12,653 nt of DNA from Holosporales bacterium (GTDB taxonomy: Bacteria > Pseudomonadota > Alphaproteobacteria > BNTO01): NCBI GenBank assembly GCA_031270515.1, contig JAISXM010000074.1, positions 1-12,653 of the forward strand. The letters are read 5' to 3'. Shown here piece after piece: positions 7,222 to 12,653 of this stretch. The translations under genes were made by a program, and so were the position numbers. The notes beneath the pieces were generated by a model. It was not told where the DNA came from. It saw only the letters and a program-made list of their open reading frames with translations, and searched no databases. Every line of letters starts with the position of its first letter. The stretch's first letter is position 1.

Positions 7222-8463
7222 ATGGCATCAGATCAAAGCAACAATGCACAGCAAGAAAAAAGAAATGTATTAGGCAACTTTCTACCATTTTTTCTTATGT
7301 TGTGTACAGGCGTATCAATCAGCAGTATTGATATGTATTTGCCTGCTCTTCCGGAGTTGGCGCAATACTTTAATACGACGGATAATATGCTCAGAATTTC
7401 GGTTATGATATCCCCGTTTGTGTCTGCGTTTACGGGATTGTTTTATGGGACGCTCAGCGATCAGTACGGGCGCCGTCCAATTATCTTGTTTTGCTTGCTA
7501 ATGTTTTCTCTTGGGTCGCTGTGGTGCGCGTTTAGCTCGTCTGCGACAGAGTTTTTGACGGCAAGGATTGTGCAAGCGCTTGGAAGCACGGGAATGGGCC
7601 TGCAAACGATCACGGTCTTGTCCGACAAATTCCGCGGGTTGACATTGGCCCGCTACCTTAGCGTTTACAGCGTGCTATATCCGGTTACGTTTGCTTTAGC
7701 TCCGAATGTTGGGGCATTTTTGATGCTGTACACATCCTGGCACGGCATGTTTTATTTGCTGGCGTCGTTAGGCGCGGGGCTGATGATTTTCATGTACAAC
7801 GCTCTCCCCGAAACGATTGTTACGCGCAGTTCGTCCAGCAATAATTTGTCTATTTCCGTTTGGTGCGCGACCATACTCACAATGTTTCGCACAAAGCCCA
7901 TTTTTCGTCACATGGCGCTAACGAACGCGCTGGCCGTTGTCATGAACAATATTTTTGTGACAAATGCTCCGTTTATGTTTGAGCAGCACTTTGAGCTGAC
8001 AAGGACTCAATTCGCAAATATTTCGGTAATTCCGAATAGTTTTAATATCATTGGCTGCCTGTACTATTCGTTCTTACTAAGATCGAGAACGCCAAAGTTT
8101 TGCATCAACGTGGGGCGCGTTGTGACGTTATTGTTTATGGCGATTGCGCTTATAGCGTTATGTGTTCCAAGTTTATTAGGCGTGGCTTCAGTTGTGGTCA
8201 TTTATTGCCTTTGTGCTTTTGGCATGTCATTTTTGACGATGACGAGCGTCGGGTTTGCGGTGTCGGATATGCAGACAGACAAAGGGCTGGGCAATGGGAT
8301 TATACAGTTTGTGCGCAACATATCCTCCAGTTCGGCGGTCATGTTGTTTGGGTATTTTTGCTCAGGAAGCGTTGAGCAGGTGTTCTTTGCGATGAGTATG
8401 TGCGCCCTGGGGGTACTGCTTACGGTGTCGAATTGTTATAATAGATTGCCGGATTTGACGTAA
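7222..8463 (+). CDS. MFS drug-efflux transporter, Bcr/CflA family
   Basis: This 413-residue inner-membrane transporter has about 12 predicted transmembrane segments. It begins with SISSIDMYLPALPELAQYF, the TM1 signature of the Bcr/CflA group. The MFS loop motif YGTLSDQYGRRP lies between TM2 and TM3, and RIVQALGSTGMG lies in the TM4-TM5 region. The frame is open from 6913, but the upstream part is antisense to the hemY-like gene; the ATG at 7222 has AAAGGGTGG about 9 nt upstream and gives the normal family length. Members export small molecules by proton antiport; the substrate here cannot be deduced. The divergent hemY-like start is at most about 43-100 bp away, so the promoters probably overlap coding sequence. 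Confidence 0.92.
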   Translation: MASDQSNNAQQEKRNVLGNFLPFFLMLCTGVSISSIDMYLPALPELAQYFNTTDNMLRISVMISPFVSAFTGLFYGTLSDQYGRRPIILFCLLMFSLGSLWCAFSSSATEFLTARIVQALGSTGMGLQTITVLSDKFRGLTLARYLSVYSVLYPVTFALAPNVGAFLMLYTSWHGMFYLLASLGAGLMIFMYNALPETIVTRSSSSNNLSISVWCATILTMFRTKPIFRHMALTNALAVVMNNIFVTNAPFMFEQHFELTRTQFANISVIPNSFNIIGCLYYSFLLRSRTPKFCINVGRVVTLLFMAIALIALCVPSLLGVASVVVIYCLCAFGMSFLTMTSVGFAVSDMQTDKGLGNGIIQFVRNISSSSAVMLFGYFCSGSVEQVFFAMSMCALGVLLTVSNCYNRLPDLT

Positions 8464-8612
8464 TTTTTGGCGAGTTGTTGTGCCCGAGCCCATTTTCCAC
8501 GCCGGAGAATGCTGTTCCCGGTTCGGGATTGAGCAGAAAATGCCAGCTCAAGCTGCGCTTCGCCTTGGTCTGTTCAACATTCCGCTGCACTATCCAGAAG
8601 TGGTTTAGCTAT
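8464..8612. other. Convergent intergenic segment, no gene recognised
   Basis: This 149-bp stretch follows the MFS stop. It contains a 47-codon plus-strand stretch ending at a TAG near 8609 (PAQAALRLGLFNIPLHYPEVV at its end) and also a minus-strand open stretch; neither has a start signal or a recognised family. No strong terminator hairpin was found. Confidence 0.4.
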
Positions 8613-8698
8613 ATACCGGATCCCCATAACAAACAATTTGAAGTTCGTTGTCTTACAAAGCTTAGGTGAGGATAAAAATTCAAATTGTTTTTATGGGC
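8613..8698. repeat. Palindromic element copy A
   Basis: The left arm CCCATAACAAACAATTTGAA (8623-8642) and right arm TTCAAATTGTTTTTATGGG (8679-8697) are inverted repeats around a spacer of about 36 bp. The preceding ataccggatcc and most of the spacer are shared with copy B at 12210. The right arm also folds on itself (ATAAAAA...TTTTTAT). It lies 12 bp past the stop of the gene at 8710, in the space between convergent genes. Confidence 0.85.
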
Positions 8699-8709
8699 AG
8701 GCATAGCCA

Positions 8710-9078
8710 TTACGGAATACGAAACGCCACATCAGAGGAGACTGTCTTAAACACATCAGCAGAAAGACCTCTCCTGCGTCTAGATTCTTTCCATCGGGAC
8801 ACAAAATTTTCACCCAGATGTCGCGTCATTATTCCTAGCACGTTGACATTGGTTTCTCCCGCTAACATTGGAGACATCGTACATTCAAATACCTCAAAAT
8901 GATAATCCTCATTTTGCAAAAACACCGAATGCTTTATGTACTGCACGGGTTCTTGTCCCACTTGTTGTAGCTCAACCAACTCATCAGAAATGTGCCTGAC
9001 GACATCCCCCTGCTGCGCCATCCCCAGCGACGTACTCAAAATTCCAACGAACGACGCAAATATAAGCAAAATACGCAT
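8710..9078 (-). CDS. Small secreted protein, C-terminal paralogue of its neighbour
   Basis: This 122-residue protein has a signal peptide (MRILLIFASFVGILSTSLGMAQ). Its mature part ends in a module reading MSPMLAGETNVNVLGIMTR, then a RWKESRRRRGLSADVF stretch and TVSSDVAFRIP. The last 70 or so residues match the C-terminus of the protein at 9287-10357 closely. I chose the ATG at 9078 over a GTG at 9087 because GGTGG sits five nt upstream of the ATG. The family is unknown to me. It looks like a shortened duplicate that kept export and the C-terminal module but lost the proline-rich and coiled-coil parts. A palindromic element follows directly downstream. Confidence 0.78.
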   Translation of the reverse strand: MRILLIFASFVGILSTSLGMAQQGDVVRHISDELVELQQVGQEPVQYIKHSVFLQNEDYHFEVFECTMSPMLAGETNVNVLGIMTRHLGENFVSRWKESRRRRGLSADVFKTVSSDVAFRIP

Positions 9079-9199
9079 TTTATCCACCGATACTTATCCA
9101 TATCTGTCCACTTGTACATCAAATAGGATCAAAAACGCAAATTATTTTATTAAACGTAGTGTTTGTCGAAAAACGGTAAACGCGCAGACATGTAGCAGA

Positions 9200-9277
9200 C
9201 CCAAACAATAAACAAATTAAAATTCGTTGGAGCGCAATATTTAACAAAGACGAATAGTTCAAATTGTTTTTATGGGC
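9200..9277. repeat. Palindromic element copy D
   Basis: The right arm TTCAAATTGTTTTTATGGG (9258-9276) is identical to that of copies A and B. The left arm (about 9200-9230) is degenerate but still reads ccca...aaacaaattaaaattcgttg. It ends 10 bp past the stop of the gene at 9287 and precedes the gene at 8710. Confidence 0.7.
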
Positions 9278-9286
9278 AAATATATA

Positions 9287-10357
9287 TTACGGAATAAGAA
9301 ACTCCACATCAGAAGAGACGGTATTAAACACATCAGCAGAAAGACGTCTCCTGAGTCTAGATTCTTTCCATCGGGGTAAAAAATTTTCATCAAAAGGTCG
9401 CGTCATTATTCCTAGCGCGTTGATATCGGTTTCTACCGCTAACATTGGAGATATCACTTCTTCAAACATGCGGAAATATTCATCAGATGATATGACTGGG
9501 TTAACTGATAATTCATTCCCAAAACGCATGAGGCGCTCATATAACAATCGACACGCATCATAGTTGTTTGCGAGAGTTTCTCGGTGTTGCCCCCTGAGGT
9601 CACCTAGTTGTGGATCAAGTCTTGCGCGGCTTAAGCTTTCTATATAATTGCGTTGTCGATCCAATTCATGAAACATTTGTAGTAATATTCCCTGAAAATT
9701 ATGTACCATCTCGTCGAATTCTGCGTTTGTTTTAAGCAACCTCAAAACCCCGATAGCGTCTACCATCTGTCCAAGAATGGCTGTGTTCATCTCAATAACT
9801 TTACGCGATTCACGTAGTTTTTGTTTCGATGCATCCTTGTACATGCCTTCAATCGTCGCTTTTGCGAGTCCCAATACTTCACGAGTTTGCGTAGGATTCA
9901 TGTTGCGAAGCGCATCGATTGTAACACGACCTTTAGTTTCTGAAAGTTTTCCTATTATCTCTAAATATTTACCAATACTTACACTTTTTTCGGGTAAATA
10001 CCCTACAAATGTCTTCCATACCTTATCAGGATCACCCAAAGCATTTAGTATCCCTATTAATAGTTCATAGTTTGGATCACCGGGGCCCGGAATCTCATGT
10101 TGGCCATCAGGATCTTCCTCTCGTTTCTGTTCTATAATACCGGCCAAAAACTCTCGCCGTTCAGCAGAAAGTGGGGCCAGATACTGAGCCGGATACTGGG
10201 CCGGATACGGAGCCGGATACGGGGCCGGATACTGGGCCGGATACTGGGTCGTAGGCTGGGGCGTAGGCTGGGCTTTGCGGCGCCGCGTGGCTTGCATTGC
10301 TCCAGAACACACAACAGATATTGCGGATACTAATAAAATTGATTTCATTATCTTCAT
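9287..10357 (-). CDS. Secreted protein with a YPAQ/YPAP repeat, helical middle and shared C-terminal module
   Basis: This 356-residue protein has a signal peptide (MKIMKSILLVSAISVVCSGA, probable cleavage after AMQA). A basic and proline-rich segment with tetrapeptide YPA[QP] repeats occupies residues about 38-62. A largely helical, charged middle (about 65-290, with coiled-coil-like stretches such as MFHELDRQRNYIESLSRARL) follows. The end is the module also found in the neighbour at 8710: ISPMLAVETDINALGIMTR, RWKESRLRRRLSADVF and TVSSDVEFLIP. The ATG has GGAG nine nt upstream. A TATAAT at 10418-10423 may be the -10 element. The family is not recognised; secretion and repeats suggest an envelope or host-facing role. 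Confidence 0.85.
   Translation of the reverse strand: MKIMKSILLVSAISVVCSGAMQATRRRKAQPTPQPTTQYPAQYPAPYPAPYPAQYPAQYLAPLSAERREFLAGIIEQKREEDPDGQHEIPGPGDPNYELLIGILNALGDPDKVWKTFVGYLPEKSVSIGKYLEIIGKLSETKGRVTIDALRNMNPTQTREVLGLAKATIEGMYKDASKQKLRESRKVIEMNTAILGQMVDAIGVLRLLKTNAEFDEMVHNFQGILLQMFHELDRQRNYIESLSRARLDPQLGDLRGQHRETLANNYDACRLLYERLMRFGNELSVNPVISSDEYFRMFEEVISPMLAVETDINALGIMTRPFDENFLPRWKESRLRRRLSADVFNTVSSDVEFLIP
10176..10247. repeat. 12-bp tandem repeat encoding YPAQ/YPAP
   Basis: Six 12-bp units of the type gccggatactgg start at 10176 and continue every 12 bp; two further diverged units (gtcgtaggctgg, ggcgtaggctgg) reach 10271. They encode the tetrapeptide array just after the signal peptide. 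Confidence 0.9.
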
Positions 10358-10417
10358 GTAATATTACTCCGTAATGAGGACCCAACATAGCCAATCACAC
10401 CTGCTTTCCCGCATTGA

Positions 10418-10423
10418 ATTATA
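10418..10423 (-). promoter_or_regulatory. Possible -10 element for the gene at 9287-10357
   Basis: There is a perfect TATAAT on the minus strand about 60 bp before the start codon. No good -35 is seen at 17-18 nt, so this is tentative. Confidence 0.35.
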
Positions 10424-10533
10424 CTCAACACATTACTAATGCTAGAAACGCTCTCAGGAAACTAGCTGTGATTGCCTATACACTCATGATACGCCACGAT
10501 GTATTAATATTTCGTTAGCTATATAAACTCTCC

Positions 10534-10551
10534 TCGCAATTACAGTTGCGA
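10534..10551. terminator. Short hairpin downstream of the OMP gene
   Basis: TCGCAA-CTGTAA-TTGCGA on the minus strand forms a 6-bp stem 6 bp past the stop of the OMP gene. No T-run follows, so it is at best a weak intrinsic terminator. Confidence 0.35.
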
Positions 10552-10557
10552 CAAAAT

Positions 10558-12084
10558 CTAGCCAAATTTATACGAAACCGTTAATTTAACGTCTGTTTTG
10601 CTAACACTTACTTTATTTTTTATCTTAAATCCGTAGATGGACGTATCTGGGAATTTTTTAGTCACTTTACATGCGTGTTCAATTTCTAAACCAATGGAAC
10701 AGCGATTACTTATCATGTATTTGAGCCCAAGTGTAAGCAGCGGGGCAGCTTTTTTAAATTTTTCTTCGCTTAGTCCAAAAAGGTTGTTTACTGGAAGAAT
10801 GTGTCCGTTAAGTTGAATGATGCCAATTCCTGCGGACACACAAAAGTTTTTTGCAAAAAAACATCCAACACTAATTGACGCGTGCGGACAACACCCCCAT
10901 GACACGCACGAGCTCATGTCATGATCAATTGTATTTGTGGTTGTGGTTGTGCTCGTATGTGTAGGAGCTGCGGCGTAATTTGGAACATATAAATTGTTTA
11001 ATTCGGTTAGAAGGTCATCAACATCTATGTTATGCGTTATACCTAGCGCCTCCAACCGATCATTCCAACCAGCATCGTTTGCAAAAAAACTGGATACGAA
11101 CCAAGCATCTAGGGCTGTAAGACTATCCGCCCCTCCCAAGTTTGATGCATGATCATAGCGCCCGTAACTATCCACTAAGCGGGACTCCGCCATATGCTGA
11201 AAAACTTGGGCTAACGTAGGGGAAAAAGTCGTTATGAAGCGCCTAATTTCCTTGAACCCGGACAATAAATTTCCGCCACCAAGGCCGGCTATGTTGGAAA
11301 GAGTGTTGTCGCCGATGAAATGGACAAAATTTGCCAATGGATTTGCATTCTGATAATCGTCAAACAACACCGCGCCGTCTGCCGCTGCGGTCATAAACGT
11401 GCTAACCAATGGGCCTGGAACATCTTCGGGACCGACCAAATTGGCAATATTCGGTGCGCCACCAAGGTAACGTAAAGAGTAAAGAAAATTGTGCCAAACA
11501 GGAGCAGGGACAAGTGGTGTATGCTCCAGGTCGGAATACGGCGTACTCACAGCAAGGTTCCTCGAAATAGACTGCATTGCTTGGCGCACGACATCCTGGC
11601 ATCGAAAATGGTAGTCATTGAGCAATGCCACATTTGGGGTCCCGCCGATGCGCAAGGACTTTGATGAAACGCCGATGTCGATGCCGCATTTAAGGCCAAT
11701 GAAGAAGTTGCGCAATAGGGCCTTTGTGAAATCAAGGGATATTGTCCAGCCGAATGTAGGAAATGCATTGGATGATTTGGTATCAAATAGATGATTTCCC
11801 GTTGTATCTGTTTTTTGGCGGCCGACATTGAAGCCGAGGCCGAGCGATAAGCCTTCATGGTTGCGCGCTGCGAAGTGGAGGCTGGGGTACGTTCCAATAC
11901 CGTAAACAAGTGACGGGTTTGGTACAACTAAGGGGGGCGCATCCGGTGCAAGCGCATCCGGCGCCCTTAAGAGAAGCGTGTCCGGTTGTACAACGTGTGT
12001 AGCATATTTCGTTGAATCAATTGCGTCATTACCACTTGCTATATTTGGGATAAGAGCGAATAAACAGCAGACTTTATTTTTCAT
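10558..12084 (-). CDS. Outer-membrane beta-barrel-like protein with a very large central insertion
   Basis: This 508-residue protein (from the ATG at 12084) has a short signal peptide (MKNKVCCLFALIPNIASG). Alternating beta-strand patterns typical of outer-membrane barrels follow: PSLHFAARNHEGLSLGLGFNV, FGWTISLDF, FFIGLKCGIDIGV, then ASISVGCFFAKNFCVSAGIGI, APLLTLGLKYMI, CSIGLEIEHACKV, and a final strand VKLTVSYKFG. The end resembles the usual aromatic C-terminus but carries an extra Gly. Between strands, about residues 147-400, lies a mostly non-beta insertion ending in a Thr run and several cysteines, probably a long surface loop. A GTG at 12117 would extend it by 11 residues but falls inside a likely extended -10. 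The exact family is not recognised; porin-like or adhesin roles are both possible. Confidence 0.78.
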   Translation of the reverse strand: MKNKVCCLFALIPNIASGNDAIDSTKYATHVVQPDTLLLRAPDALAPDAPPLVVPNPSLVYGIGTYPSLHFAARNHEGLSLGLGFNVGRQKTDTTGNHLFDTKSSNAFPTFGWTISLDFTKALLRNFFIGLKCGIDIGVSSKSLRIGGTPNVALLNDYHFRCQDVVRQAMQSISRNLAVSTPYSDLEHTPLVPAPVWHNFLYSLRYLGGAPNIANLVGPEDVPGPLVSTFMTAAADGAVLFDDYQNANPLANFVHFIGDNTLSNIAGLGGGNLLSGFKEIRRFITTFSPTLAQVFQHMAESRLVDSYGRYDHASNLGGADSLTALDAWFVSSFFANDAGWNDRLEALGITHNIDVDDLLTELNNLYVPNYAAAPTHTSTTTTTNTIDHDMSSCVSWGCCPHASISVGCFFAKNFCVSAGIGIIQLNGHILPVNNLFGLSEEKFKKAAPLLTLGLKYMISNRCSIGLEIEHACKVTKKFPDTSIYGFKIKNKVSVSKTDVKLTVSYKFG

Positions 12085-12116
12085 TGTAAACCAGAAAAAT
12101 TGATAAACATTTTCCA

Positions 12117-12125
12117 CTTATATCA
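12117..12125 (-). promoter_or_regulatory. Extended -10 promoter for the OMP gene
   Basis: TGATATAAG on the minus strand fits the extended -10 pattern TGnTATAAT with one mismatch. A start of transcription near 12110 gives a 26-nt leader to the ATG at 12084 and rules against the GTG at 12117. Confidence 0.4.
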
Positions 12126-12209
12126 ATGTTTGCACATAAGCCGAGTGTTGGCAACTTGAGGAGGAGCACGTGTTAGGCTTTTCGTGCAGGTAGTTATTTA
12201 TGTCCACGT

Positions 12210-12293
12210 ATACCGGATCCCCATAACAAACAATTTGAACTTCGTTGTCTTACAAGGCTTAGGATAGTAGAAATTCAAATTGTTTTTATGGGC
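12210..12293. repeat. Palindromic element copy B
   Basis: The left arm (12220-12239) and right arm (12274-12292) are identical to those of copy A, as are the preceding ataccggatcc and most of the spacer (ttcgttgtcttacaa then gcttagg). Only a few substitutions and a small deletion near the right arm separate the two. Confidence 0.88.
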
Positions 12294-12370
12294 GGGGATA
12301 ACGGACAATTCGAAACGTCGCGAAAATGCAAAGCGTGGACGGGAATAAAAATTCAAATTGTTTTTAGGGC
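12294..12370. repeat. Palindromic element copy C (degenerate, tandem to B)
   Basis: The right arm is TTCAAATTGTTTTTAGGG (12352-12369), with one deleted base relative to the others. The left arm is gataacggacaattcgaa (about 12297-12315), a mutated form of the copy A and B arm. It ends 24 bp past the stop of the Sel1 gene at 12394. Confidence 0.72.
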
Positions 12371-12393
12371 AGGGATATCTATGATAAGTGAGA

Positions 12394-12653
12394 TCAGCGA
12401 CTTTGCGCGCCGGCCTTCTTTTGGTCAGCACTAAGTTGGTAATAATTTGCGGCTTCTTCTTTATCTTCAGCAACTCCAATACCTTGGTCCAAACATACTC
12501 CATAGCGATACTGCGCATCAGCATGCCCTTGATTAGCACTAAGTTGGTAATACTTGGCGGCTTCTACTGCATTTTGCTCAACTCCAATCCCGCGTTCTAA
12601 ACATAACCCATAGTGATATTGCCCATCGGCATCACCGTTGTCGGCACTAAGTT
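12394..12653 (-). CDS. Sel1-like repeat protein, 3' end only (gene continues past the right edge)
   Basis: The minus strand is open from the window edge to a TGA at 12394-12396, giving 85 complete codons without a start. Consecutive Sel1 units are obvious: DADGQYHYGLCLERGIGVEQ with NAVEAAKYYQLSANQGH, then ADAQYRYGVCLDQGIGVAE with EEAANYYQLSADQ, followed by a short AGAQSR tail. The unit is 36 residues (108 bp), and adjacent units are very similar at the DNA level, so the array is young or homogenised. The units are far closer to consensus than those of the Sel1 protein at 95-2335. Sel1 proteins act as protein-binding scaffolds; nothing more can be said without the 5' part. Confidence 0.9.
   Translation of the reverse strand, partial: LSADNGDADGQYHYGLCLERGIGVEQNAVEAAKYYQLSANQGHADAQYRYGVCLDQGIGVAEDKEEAANYYQLSADQKKAGAQSR

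Noticed and set aside
8500..8560. tRNA-like ggttcg motif after the MFS gene
   Set aside because: No acceptor, D or anticodon arms could be paired around it.
8464..8612. Small gene after the MFS transporter
   Set aside because: Short open stretches exist on both strands but none has a start signal or a recognised product; recorded only as an unassigned segment.

Overview
The window looks like a piece of an intracellular (host-associated) alphaproteobacterial chromosome. The evidence is a HemY-type membrane TPR protein with a four-cysteine C-terminal motif, several eukaryote-like repeat or signalling proteins (Sel1 repeats, ankyrin repeats, a degenerate protein kinase), a group II intron remnant, and many short in-frame tandem repeats inside genes. 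The order or genus cannot be fixed from sequence alone; a Rickettsiales- or Holosporales-like endosymbiont is an inference. No tRNA, rRNA or CRISPR array was seen.

Left part (1-4960): a large exported Sel1-repeat protein (minus strand, 95-2335), whose single 24-bp tandem repeat expands the loop of one Sel1 unit. Next comes a small decayed or uncertain coding stretch (2437-2761). A eukaryotic-like pseudokinase follows (minus, 2764-4038), which has lost the HRD aspartate, the DFG aspartate and most of the glycine loop. It is divergent from an ankyrin-repeat protein (plus, 4072-4647). A 34-nt group II intron domain V lies just beyond the ankyrin gene (4684-4717) with no intact intron around it.

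Middle part (4959-8463): a small acidic Gly-Asp-rich exported protein (plus), then a HemY-like inner-membrane TPR protein (minus) with three separate repeat expansions. A Bcr/CflA-type MFS efflux transporter (plus) is divergent from it.

Right part (8464-12653): all genes are on the minus strand. There are two secreted proteins sharing a duplicated C-terminal module (8710-9078 and 9287-10357), an outer-membrane beta-barrel-like protein with a roughly 250-residue insertion (10558-12084), and the 3' end of another Sel1-repeat gene running off the right edge (12394-12653). Four copies of a 75-77 bp palindromic element lie in this part. They sit immediately downstream of the stop codons of three of these genes, always in the same orientation. 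This is the most interesting feature of the window: a small non-autonomous repeat family (MITE- or REP-like) that may supply 3' ends for surface and effector-type genes.

Taken together, the region encodes mostly envelope or host-interaction candidates (Sel1, ankyrin, pseudokinase, secreted pair, OMP), with two housekeeping membrane proteins between them.
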